64,000 nucleotides of DNA from Lantana camara (taxonomy: Eukaryota; Streptophyta; Magnoliopsida; Lamiales; Verbenaceae): positions 78,032,501 through 78,096,500 of the forward strand of contig CM074858.1 of NCBI GenBank assembly GCA_037501455.1. Reading direction: 5' to 3'. The notes under the pieces were generated by a model. It saw nothing but the letters and a program-made list of their open reading frames with translations, did not search any database and was not told the origin of the DNA. The translations under genes were made by a program, and so were the position numbers. This document shows positions 32,103 through 42,451 of the stretch, piece after piece. Every line of letters begins with the position of its first letter. Position 1 is the first letter of the stretch.

Positions 32103-34943
32103 AACTCCCCTCCTTCAAAACGACCTATCCTCAGGTCCTAAGGTAGGGTCTTGAATAACTTTGAAACGTACTCAATGCCACGGTTCCGTTGTGCCACTCT
32201 GATCCAGGTGAGATGAAGACTCTTCGGGATAACACTTCCTTAATTAAGGAATAAGAAAGACTTCTCATATCCCAATAACTCGGTGGCACTCGCAGAATCC
32301 GAGTGAATCCCCTTCCAAGAGATACTTCCAAGAAGTCTCGATCTCTCACTTTAACTCCAGGGGTCTTCTCTATTCAAGCCACGAAGCTCTCGAAGTCTCA
32401 TCGGACAACCATGCGGTGAGAAAAGGGTCAACTCGTTGAAACCAGCAACCACTCGAATCTCGTGGGGTCTGCTTGGCCTTAGCAAACTGGACACTAAGTC
32501 CTTAGCCATTTGCTCCCACTTCTAAATAGAATTCGGAAGTAGTTGGAGGAACTACGGATTCTTGATGTTTGGTCTTCAACTGACGGAGTTTGCAATATCT
32601 TTTCTTATTCCAATACATCAATATTGGTTCTTTAAAACCTCGAACCAAGAGTGGGATTGATCTCGTGACCTTGCACTACTAGAGATGTAACTAGACTCTT
32701 CCAAAAGCCACACGCAAACAAAGCCTTCCTTAGTGCCTCGATTGTAACAGAGCAGTTTTGAGTACCCTCAGATAAGCAAAGCCCATACCGAAGGCAACTC
32801 TCTTCAAACACCTCTTCCCACTCAAGCCGTGCCTCTTCCTTGTCGTTCATGTCAACGGGATGGCTGTCTATAGAAAGACAAATTTCCTGTCGAATCCCGA
32901 TAACACTAGAGACTTATTCTTTGAGGCAATTCTCGGTTCTTCTACCCGGACATGTAGTTCATAATACCCTTGTAGAAACCACACTTGGCGCCAACCATGA
33001 ACTCTGAAGGAGAATAAACAACTCTCGAAGTGAGTGAAGGGTATTTATCTCCCATGGTTAACCTATGCAGCCCACGGTATTTTATACTTATCCTAAGTCC
33101 CGTCTTCTTCTTAGATACGACTAGAGCATTCCATGAAGAAGTACTCGAACAGATGAAACCACTAACTACGCCTTGAACTCCAACAACCAACTGAAGCCAT
33201 CAGGTTGGGAATCAACGACAAGGTTCAATTCTGGGATAAAAATCACGACAATCTCAATATGCCTGTCGTGTGGTAATGAATTCCAACCTTCAAGGAAACA
33301 TCAAGAGAGTCTTACTTCGTTCTTCGTCTCTTCAAGCTTGGCTTGATCCCTCGGTTAACCCAAAAGGTAAGCTATGTAGCTTGTCGCACCATCCCGAAAT
33401 AACCAACTACTCCACGAAGGAAACAAACAGGTTAGCCTTCAATCTATTACCCGAAAATATCGTTGAGCCCCGAACGGACCTACTAAAGTAACCACCAACT
33501 CTACACAACATTCGAACAACCAACCTACGCTACCTCGACAAGGCGTCTTCAAGCCAAACCACCGGGCTAGCTCGGCCCTCAGAACTCACCAAACACTTGG
33601 GCACTCTACCTTACCAAACTCTCTCCAAGTAGAGAGTTTACACAAGAGAGAGAAAACCGCAACGCGAACAACAAATAAGTACGAAGAAGCAACGAAGGAA
33701 GAAAGGTAAAACGTAAGTGGGTTTCCCCGAGATAAAGTATGCACGTATGAGATGCCTTGAATGCTTTGTGTAGCTTTCACCATTGTTGTAGTGTCCAACT
33801 CGGCATCAAATTCTTCATCTTCTCTTTCTTCAACTCGGACATGACTCGGAGTCTTGGAACCACGGTTCTTCGTAGGCCTCGAATTCTTGGTCTTTGGGCA
33901 ACCACTCACTAAGTATCCTAACTCTCCACACTTAAAGCATCTACCTGACTTCTTCGAATAAACTTCTTTCGTATGATTCGGACATTGACAATACGATCAT
34001 TGAATCATTTTCGATGGGGAAGGCATCAAATCCAACATCGGGGATCGAAGCTTATTCTTCTTCTTGTTGTTATTGACATCTTGAAATTCTTGAGATTTCC
34101 TTTGTGATATGGGTCTCCTGTTTGTACTTAAACTCAACCCTTGTCCTTGTCCTACATAGGAAGTGTGAGACTCTACCTGTTGGTTATCCATTTCCACTTG
34201 AAGCACTTTTCTTATTTCCTCGGACCATTCAAGCACCGGTGAAGCTCAAAAAGCTTGTTGAAGTTCATCTCTACGACCTTGTATATTGCGTCGGACGTTA
34301 GGGCAATCTTTATTGGCTCCCGATCTCTCAAGTTCCAATATGAGATCATCCATCTTCTTCAATTCTTATTCAAGAATCAAGAATTCTTGACGTCTTCTTA
34401 CCATCACACTTCGAGGATTATATTTGCAGCAATATTCTCGAATGAATTTCTCCCAAGTGAGTTCTTCTCCGGACTCTTCAAATCTTGATCTTACTTCCTC
34501 CAACCATTTTGAAGCTCTCGGGAAGTGGACTTCATCTTTTCTTGCGAGCTCCCCGGATAATTTTCCCAAATCCACAAAATATTGGATAGCCATTCTTCGG
34601 CCTTGATATCATCACCTCCAAACCACTTCGGCAGATCGAAATCTTCAAACTTCTTATATACCGAAGATACTTGCTTCTCTTGTCCTGCTTTCGATGTCAT
34701 ATTTTGATAAAGAGATACCATACTGAAATAAGGATACAATTCCAAGAAATATCGATGCGTGCGGGGTTTAGTGCATGTTTATGTGAACAATTAATGTAAC
34801 TAATACAAATAATCCAATTATTTAACTTAAATGTGAGAGTGAATGCAAACAAGCACATAATCTTAAGCCGAACGACCTAAACAGACCTGGCAAGACACTA
34901 GAGCTCCGGCTTTGCAACTCAGAGCTTTGATACCACTTTAAGA
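32103..34943 (-). pseudogene. F gag-pol remnant
   Basis: Heavily decayed Gypsy coding region. Gag fragments lie at 34366-34745 (KWFGGDDIKAEEWLS, then FEESGEELTWEKFIREY), close to E1 Gag. Zinc-knuckle/protease-like remnants lie at 33586-33909. A scrambled RT piece at 32942-33190 (VSKKKTGLRISIKYRGLHRL) matches the [20 protein letters not shown] region of E1. Integrase and chromodomain are hard to find and total length is about 2.8 kb, so large deletions have occurred. Near 34922-34936 the primer site reads TGGTATCAAAGC, one base off. Confidence 0.8.
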
Positions 34944-35005
34944 TGTAGCACCCCGGAGTGCAGAGCACTACATCCCCCGCACCATAGCCCGACACAAAGA
35001 AATGG

Positions 35006-35341
35006 TGTAGCACCCCGCACGTGAGGCACCACATCCCCCGCACTATGGCTCAACACGAGTAACGAAATGGGAAGTCTGCACCCATATCAAACCATAGCGA
35101 ACGGGAGACAAACAAAACAAATCTCCTAAGCTCGGCGGAACTTAGACCCTGCAAAACTATAACCAACTACAAAGCATAATGCAGTGGAAAAATTAAAATC
35201 AAACACATGCATTGGCCACAGGCCTGTAGAAATAAAGCACACAAACCACACGCAGACTTGGGCACCTCAGGCCTCTTTAATTCATAACAAAGCATGGCAA
35301 AGCAATTTAATAACAATTACATAAAGCTTTAAATTCATAAA
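35006..35341 (-). mobile_element. Truncated LTR fragment inside F 5' LTR
   Basis: TGTAGCACCCCGCACGTGAGG... interrupts the F LTR just after GAAATGG; the F sequence resumes at about 35342 with GCACACACGCACCAAGC. About 335 bp of the TGTAGC end of a related Gypsy LTR, truncated at the other end. The neighbouring TGTAGCACCCC of F is only 62 bp away, so template switching is as likely as insertion. Confidence 0.65.
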
Positions 35342-36570
35342 GCACACACGCACCAAGCTACAGTGAACGGGAGACAAATAAAATCTCTCCAAGGCTAAGC
35401 GGTCTAGACCCTTATACAGACTGCGGAATAAAATCAAAAGCAAAAGCGGAAGCACCAGGATTCAAATATACAGACATACATGCTCGAAATATAAACAGGG
35501 TATACTTAACATGCCCATCCCGGGCCAAATAAATCATACAAGAGCCAAAGTTCAAATTTAAAGTCATATATTATATATAATACCAGAACTGAAACATAAT
35601 GATGCATGAGACTCGCTACAAAAATCAAAGACTCAAAAGTCGACTGCTGCCTAGCACAACCTGCCAATGAGCACCTGGAACTCAATAACCAAAGGGGAAA
35701 AAGAAAACAACAAGGAGGGGTCAGTCGTAAAGACTGGCGAGGGGGCTAACACACTCACATGTACATATACATAAGAGCATAACATATTTAAATAAGAAAA
35801 ATCCATGAATTGGGGTGTGATTTTTGCATTCTAGAACATTTTAGCCGTGATACTATGTATAAGGAAAAAGGTTTATGACCGTAGGCCAAAATCAACCAAG
35901 TTTAGAAATTATAAATCCACTCCCGTTTCACAAACCATAATCATAATCAAAATCACACTAACTCAGCGAGTACGAGTTTCCAACCAACCTATTTCATATT
36001 CCTAATCAAAATTTAGAAATAAATACAAAGTTGAAAGTCAATCTAACCTTCTCCGTTTGGGGATGGGAGGACGTCCTCTCAACCCTGCTTCTCTCATAAA
36101 AAAGTATGAGTTTGGGGATTCCACCCGCTCCTTCGATGATATTTCCGCCGGCTCAAGAAACCATCCTTCCCCTCGACCTCCTGACAACGGCTAAGCCTCT
36201 CAAAGGTGGAGTTATGATGATGGGAGAGCTCGGTGACCCCACGGCCGACCCGAGTTACCATATTACTTCTCCGTGGCGCAGTTAAAAGTTAAGAATTCAA
36301 AGAGTTCAAAGTTCAGAGACCTATCTTTCAAAGTTTAATCTCGCTAGTTCGAAACGTACACCAACCCTTTTTCAAATCAAACAAATGAAAATATAGTTTT
36401 CGTAATATATAAAAACATTTTTCAAAGGGTTTCAAAAAAAAGGGTGAATTCCCACAAAATACGTATCAAACACGTATGTAAGTACATGTATATATATACG
36501 TAAGTTGCATACGGGCTTAAAACTCAGGTAAGGTTGTAGGTCATATTAATTAAAAGAAAGAAAACCTCAC

Positions 36571-36642
36571 CTTGACGACGTAGCGGGAACAAAGAGATCA
36601 AAAGGATGCTCATAGAACCTCCTCGTCACCAACGGAAAGGTC
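36571..36642 (-). other. Predicted internal leader exon, F 5' LTR
   Basis: 72 nt between an acceptor TTTTGTCTTGAG and TCAAG/GTGAGG on the minus strand; same length as the 3' LTR copy despite many substitutions. Confidence 0.45.
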
Positions 36643-37135
36643 CTCAAGACAAAAAAAAAAAAAAGAATGAATGATGTACATTGACTCAATATGAACCACT
36701 TAGATTCTTGGCAAATGCATATGAATGCAAATGATGCATAAAGAATGCAACAAAGTAGCACTTAGGTTATAATAGGTTATATCAAATCATAACTTGCATA
36801 ATTCATGTCAAATAAATCCACAAATTTAGCATAATGTTCATAATACATCATATTATAACATATTATAAGCATTGATGAGACAAAATTTCATAAGAGAGGC
36901 AAAGGATGCGAGAAAACATCACACGTATCTTTTAAACGTTCATGCAAACAAATCTCGTTTACACCTAATAATCAAGGCCATAAAATTAAAATAAATAACA
37001 AAACATATCATATACTAACATATTAACATGTTGGGATCACAATTGGGGTGGGAGGAAACGAAACAAGAAATGAACAACGAAACAAAACCGAGCACACAAA
37101 GAACAACACCCATGAACAACCACGAAAAGGGAAGG

Positions 37136-37238
37136 GGTAATGGGGGTTACCAACCCTAAAACCAAAAGGGGTAAACCCCGATAAAGGAGGTAGGAGCAAA
37201 AGCTCCCAGCATCCACGGAGGTCACGCCGGTGACCTCC
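37136..37238. repeat. Four serial hairpins, F 5' LTR
   Basis: GGTAA-6 nt-TTACC (37136-37151), GGGGT-AA-ACCCC (37168-37179), GGAGC-AAAA-GCTCC (37193-37206), and a 9-bp stem GGAGGTCAC with loop GCCG (37217-37238). They lie about 480-580 nt after the predicted donor. The last stem is longer than in the 3' LTR copy. Confidence 0.85.
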
Positions 37239-38492
37239 CCAACATCCCAACAGCGTAACGGGTATTATCTCATGCAGGGGCTAAAACTCGATTCTTCGTC
37301 TTTAGCACGCAGCAACAAACAATGCCTTATTACAACAGCAACAAGGTGCGAAACATAGCAGCAAACATAACAAAGGAAGGGCATAAACACACCAAACCCT
37401 CACGCACATAAGAGAGTTCAAATCATGCTTCCAACTCAAACATTTATGTCACGTTTCAAGCTCAACAAAAATGGTGGATCTTCACACGTTCATTCTCCAT
37501 CAACAATAAAGCAAAAATCCAGGTAAGGGAGCACAAATGAACATGAATCATGCCTATAAGCTCATAAAAACCGAACCTAGATCATGAATTCAAAATTGAA
37601 GTTTTAACCTAACTATTCATATGTATGTCCATAGCATGCTCAAATGAAGCTCAAAATGGATGAATTATAGCTTGAAAGATGCATGAGAAGATGGAGAACA
37701 AAAAAATATACTTACCTCTCGGATTTGACGAAGAACAGAGGTCGAACGAGCTTGAAATCGCCAAGAGTGAATAGTGACTGGAGCCCCTTTTCCTTTTTCT
37801 TCCTTTGTCTAGGTTTTCCCCTTCTCTCTCCCCTTTCTTGTGATGATTTCGAAATTGGGGAACGAGAGATGATAGAGGGTTGAATAAAGGTCAAATGGGT
37901 TAAAAACCGGGTCGATTAGGTTAAGAAACAGGTCAGATATGAGCAAAATAGGTAGGGGGTGGCGAATCTGTCACACAGGGGCTCGGTTCGGGCAAAATAC
38001 GAAGGTTCAAATGGGATTAGAGAAATACAATGTTAGGTTCCTTAGCTCCGTATCTTCGTTATGGGTCCAGTGCCACTTCCGGAAATTGAATCCAAATTCC
38101 CGAGTCAAGTTACCCCTTCTGGGGCCCAAGGTGCGCTTAAACGAGTTGGGCTCTCGAGTCCCTAACAAATAAAACTATTTTAAAAACCGTAACAAACGGA
38201 CTAAAAAACATAAGATGAGTATGTAAAAAAGTTCATAACACATATATTTCATGCATGTCACATAGTGATAAAAATTAGAAACAAGTATGGGGCCAAATGA
38301 ATTAAAAACGGGATCAAACGGGGGCAAAACGTTCAAATATTCAATCATATACTTAAAAATCATTTCAAATAAATTCAAGAATATCAATTAAACAATATAA
38401 TTAACATATAATTGCATAGTTAAATAATTTAAAAGTGCAAGTAACACTCTCGTTACGACGTACCTGTACGGCCGAACGAGCGGGATGTTACA

Positions 38493-38650
38493 AACTCCCT
38501 TCCTTCAAAAGGACCTATCCTCAGGTCCTAAGGCAAGGTCTTGAACGACTCTAAAATGAACTCAACGCCATGCTTCCGCTTTGCCACTCTGATCCAGGTG
38601 AGCTGAAGACTCTTCGGGATAACACTTCATTAATTAAGGAATAAGGAAAA
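38493..38650 (-). pseudogene. Second F-type internal region, 3' end
   Basis: Polypurine tract and pol end closely matching 32103-32245, including 'cctatcctcaggtcctaagg' and 'actctgatccaggtgag'. It is cut at 38650 by element E2; the rest should lie right of the window. It makes an internal-LTR-internal arrangement around 34944-38492. Confidence 0.8.
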
Positions 38651-39803
38651 TGTAGCACCCTAACCCCCAGGGCACTACATCCCCCGCACTATAGCCTCGA
38701 TCCACGTATGAAATGAAAAATCCATACATAAACCAAAACTATAGCGAACGGGTGACAATAAAATTGACGAGCTAGGCAGGACACTCCCCAACATAAATAA
38801 AGCAAAACATGAATTCACAAGCGGAAGCAATAACTCAAATATACATATAGGTACCATATTTATCGAATAGATACGTATAGGTACCTACTTAACTATCAAT
38901 ACATTATCATCTCTTAATAATATACATACTCAGGTATTTAAAATGTACTAGCAACGATCATAACGTGATATACCAAAAAAGTGCTATACATGAAGGTACA
39001 ATACTAGACCCGTGAGAATGCAAAACTCGACCGGACACCCGCCTAGCACGACCAAGCGCTCAAGTACCTGAAAAGTGAAGTATCAGTCTACCAAAGACTA
39101 AGTGAGGGGCAATAAATATATAACACACATCACATGCAAGTTGTAGCCTCGGGTGAAGACTTTGGAAGTGAAATAGATATAGTTCAAGAAACTCGTTCTT
39201 TGCCCGAGATTACAACTAATCATTTTAACAGTTTAACTTGATCATTTCATGAACATGTGACCCCGGCGAGCAGGGGCGATTCTCCAACCTTTACACCAAA
39301 CGTGAATATACGTGCTTGCTTTATCAATTCAATACATGATCATACAATCCATTTAGTGCTCACATAGACAGTTTCATGCTTGAAATCATGCAATAACCAC
39401 AGGATAACCCGACATGCCGGATTAATCCCCAGTCTCCTTCCCCCGGATGATAGTGAGTTTGCAAGGCTCAACTATCCACGACATGCTGTGTGTAGGGGAC
39501 ATGACCCCCTAGACACGGAACTCCTTCCACCACTAATCTCCTAGTGGCTTCGGGGGTGATCCCAACAATGTGAGGATAATTCAGGGGTTACCCGTCAGCC
39601 CTTGCTTTCCCGGTTGGCTCAAGAATTACCCTCGGGCCCACGTGCAATCATGTACTCGCCAAACTTGCTTGAAAATCATGACAATCATTGCTTGCATGCT
39701 TGAAACATTTATAATTTGGAAAACGTTTATATATATAATAGGTTTTGGTCAAAAAGGACACATAAAGGTTATTGGGTTCGATTTACCTAAAACAAAACCT
39801 CAC

Positions 39804-39869
39804 CTTTTCTTACAAAATATGACAAGGATATACTCTACGGAGCCTGCTCCTCGTCCACAACCTCGTGAC
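39804..39869 (-). other. Predicted internal leader exon, E2 LTR
   Basis: Minus strand: acceptor GTGTTTGCACAG, 66-nt exon, then GAAAAG/GTGAGGTTTTG. Confidence 0.45.
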
Positions 39870-40093
39870 CTGTGCAAACACGACGTGTATACGTGAGACA
39901 TGACCTAAAATGGACCAAATATGACGAACGGCGGAAATGTATCGAGATGACAAGGAAAATGCAATGTGGCATGATAACATGTTGTTTCAATACATATTAG
40001 CACATATAATAGCAATTCGGGGTCAAAGAAGTAGTCGGATCGAGGGGCTAAAAACGTAATTTTATGCAGAAACTTTTGTTCTGCAATCCAGGT

Positions 40094-40320
40094 GGGAACG
40101 GCCGTTCCGGACCCCTTTGAAAAATGGGAACGGTCGTTCCCATGAATTCCCAAAACGCGCCAACGACTTCTATTTAAAAAATGCGCCTTAGCTGGGAACG
40201 GCCCTTCCGGCGCAAGGCCAAAATGGGAACGGCCGTTCCCATGCTCGGCCGCCTTGTTTTAGTTTAAAAGAGGGGAACGCCCGTTCGCACAATGCCTTGA
40301 GGTTGGGAACGGCCGTTCCC
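40094..40320. repeat. Palindrome array in E2 LTR
   Basis: Six units of the GGGAACGGCCGTTCCC type at 40094, 40124, 40194, 40223, 40273 and 40305. The unit at 40223-40242 is a perfect 20-bp palindrome; those at 40194 and 40273 are imperfect. The same 16-mer is the core of the E1 array although the surrounding LTR sequence differs. Confidence 0.9.
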
Positions 40321-41294
40321 TGTTTCTGCAACTTACAGAAGCAGAGCAAAACAGGGGAGGCTCTCGGCAATGAGCAACAAAGCAACAAAAATTCCACTTT
40401 CAATCAACAAAGTTAGGATTTTCTGGTAATATGATGCATATGTGCTCAAGAAATGATATCATAACACTTAAACACTCAAAGCATGAAATATTATCAAGAA
40501 TTCCAAGTTTCCAAGCTCATGCTCACTTTGATCAATCAAGTTCAATTTCTCAACAAATTCATGCACAAATCATGCCATAATTCATGCTATGATCATATAA
40601 TCACACTTTGCTCAACAAATAATCCACCAAGTCCATGATTCATAAACCCTAGCTAAACCAAATATGATCAACATCATCAATTCATGCAACCCAACCTTGA
40701 AATGGAAAGGAATGAAGAAGATAGATGATGATGATGATGATCTCCCTAAAACTTGGCAAATTTCTTGATGAAATAGATGAAATCCCTTCTTCCCTTTTTT
40801 CTTCCTTGGAACCGAGAGTGAGGGAGATGAATATGTTGGAAATTTTTGGATAAAATGAACAAGGAAGAAGCTTGGAGATGCTATAACGTAAAACCCATTT
40901 TCGAAATGTGTGAAATGTGCTAATTTGCCAATTAATCACTTAATTTATGAATTTATACAATCAAGTAGGCAACCATTTGAATTAGGCACATTCAAGCCCT
41001 TGAAATTCATGCAATTAAGTCCCTAGAGTTTGAAGAATTATTCAACTAGGGACCATTTGGTAATTTGAAATACTCTCGGTAATTGTTTCATGCAAGAAAT
41101 ATTTTCCGTGTCACGAAATACTATTTTCAATGATATGAATTCAAATAATTCATATAAACAATGTTTCATGAATTTTTATAAAAATACGAATGCCACGTAA
41201 GAATATATTATGAAATTAAAGAATTAAAATAAATCCTACGCTCAAATCGCATACGTGGCGTGCTTACCTGTTCATCCGGAACCGGGGCGTTACA

Positions 41295-41315
41295 ACTCTC
41301 CCCCCCTTAAAAGAA
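41295..41315 (-). other. E2 polypurine tract
   Basis: Minus strand CTTTTAAGGGGGGGAGAGT directly before the 3' LTR start. Confidence 0.9.
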
Positions 41316-41332
41316 TTTGGTCCCCAGATTCT

Positions 41333-41650
41333 CTAGTCTTGCGTGAACAACTCCGGGTGGAACCGTTTCATTTTCTCTTCTGTTTCCTACGTAGCTTCCC
41401 TGGTTTTATCACTTCTCCACAACACTTTAACCATGGGAATCCTCCGGTTTCTCAATTCCTGAAATTTCCGATCCAAGATTTTAACCGGCTTCTGAATAAA
41501 ATTTAAATTCGGTTCCAACTCAACTTCTTCCACGGGGAGAATCGTAGTCTCATCGGGGTAATATTTCCTTAACTGAGATACGTGGAATACGTTGTGAATC
41601 CCCGTAAGACTCGGTGGTAGGTCCAGTCGATAGGCTACCTCGCCTATTCT
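41333..41650 (-). CDS. E2 integrase tail and chromodomain
   Basis: About 105 codons in frame with the integrase piece upstream, separated by TAA at 41651-41653 (in FEIL-stop-RIGEVAYRLDLPP). Reads the HNVFHVSQLRKYYP linker and a Tekay-type chromodomain (ILDRKFQELRNRRIPMVKVLW, ATWETEEKM) and ends FTQD before a normal stop at 41333-41335, ahead of the polypurine tract. Confidence 0.8.
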
Positions 41651-42139
41651 TTAAAGAATCTCGAAAGGACCTAAGTAGCGAGGGTTAAGTTTCCCTCCTT
41701 TCCCGATCCGGGTGAAACCTTTCCTTGGTGACACCTTCAAGAATACCCGGTCACCAACTTCGAATTTTAGATCTCTTCGGCGCTTATCGGCATAGCTCTT
41801 TTGTCTATCTTGCGCGGCTTTCATCCGTTGTTGAATCATTTGCACTTTCTCAATCTTAATAGCTTGAACGACTTTGGAAGGCCTTTCGAACCTTTCACCT
41901 TTCTTTTCCCCTTCCTGTTTCGACCATTTCCACTCTTCCAAGTCAAAGAACAACGGAGATCGGCACTTTCTTCCATAAAGAACTTCATAAGGAGCCATCC
42001 CGATCGAAGCCTGAAGGCTGTTATTATATGCAAATTCAATCAAAGGAAGCTGCTCTGACCACGAATTTTGAAAATCCATCGCGCAAGCCCCAAGAAGATC
42101 TTCCAAATACCTGATTAATCTTTCTGTTTGGCCGTCTGT
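41651..42139 (-). CDS. E2 integrase C-terminal part
   Basis: In frame with the upstream integrase but split off by TAA at 42140-42142, in place of Gln in HPQTDG. Contains EDLLGACAMDF, YNNSLQASIGMAPYEVLYGRKCRSP, a lysine-rich insert (KQEGEKKGERFERPSK), and SYADKRRRDLKFEVGDRVFLK. Ends at the TAA at 41651. Confidence 0.82.
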   Translation of the reverse strand, partial: TDGQTERLIRYLEDLLGACAMDFQNSWSEQLPLIEFAYNNSLQASIGMAPYEVLYGRKCRSPLFFDLEEWKWSKQEGEKKGERFERPSKVVQAIKIEKVQMIQQRMKAAQDRQKSYADKRRRDLKFEVGDRVFLKVSPRKGFTRIGKGGKLNPRYLGPFEIL

Positions 42140-42451
42140 TTATGGGTGAAATGTTGTACTGAACTTAAGTTTCGTTCCCAAAACGGCCTGCAACTCTTGC
42201 CACAACTTGGATGTAAACCTCGGGTCTCGGTCTGAAACTATACTCACCGGAATGCCATGAAGTCGAATAATTTCTCTGTTATAGATCTTAGCCAACTTTG
42301 GAATTTTATAAGACATCCGGACTAGTAGAAAGTGAGCAGACTTTGTGAGTCTATCCACAATTACCCAAATTCCATCAAACCCGCCTTTCACCTTCGGTAA
42401 CCCGGAAACAAAGTCCATCGTTACTTGTTCCCACTTCCATTCGGGAATAGG
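42140..42451 (-). CDS. E2 integrase core
   Basis: Integrase catalytic core between a TGA at 42452-42454 and the TAA at 42140-42142. Shows [29 protein letters not shown] and [13 protein letters not shown], so the first two acidic residues are present. Confidence 0.85.
   Translation of the reverse strand, partial: PIPEWKWEQVTMDFVSGLPKVKGGFDGIWVIVDRLTKSAHFLLVRMSYKIPKLAKIYNREIIRLHGIPVSIVSDRDPRFTSKLWQELQAVLGTKLKFSTTFHP

Larger units (their letters stand above)
14938..38492 (-). mobile_element. Decayed Gypsy element 'F' with nested insertions
   Basis: Minus-strand element: 3' LTR 14938-16228 plus 30003-32102 (split by LTR H), internal remnant 32103-34943, 5' LTR 34944-38492. Both LTRs start TGTAGCACCCCGGAG on the plus strand and end GGGATGTTAC[C/A]. 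The two LTRs differ far more than those of E1, so F is old. The coding part is about 2.8 kb, against about 4.7 kb in E1, with many stops and gaps. Beyond its 5' LTR there is a second F-type internal start (38493) instead of flanking DNA. Confidence 0.8.
34944..38492 (-). mobile_element. F 5' LTR (shared with a second F-type internal region)
   Basis: Aligns with 14938-16228 plus 30003-32102. Carries a foreign LTR piece at 35006-35341. Contains donor GAGAG/GTAAGT at 37715, hairpins 37136-37238, exon 36571-36642 and acceptor TTCCAG/GTGC ending at 35675. On its right (38493) comes a polypurine tract and pol 3' end, not flanking DNA. Confidence 0.8.
38651..41294 (-). mobile_element. E2 3' LTR
   Basis: Minus strand TGTAACGCCCCGGTTCC ... 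GGGTGCTACA, 2644 bp. Carries exon 39804-39869, acceptor CTTTTCAG/GTACTTG ending at 39068, and a palindrome array 40094-40320. The first donor is unclear (AAG/GTTGGG near 40695 is the best candidate). A GAT trinucleotide run lies at about 40722-40742. Confidence 0.88.
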
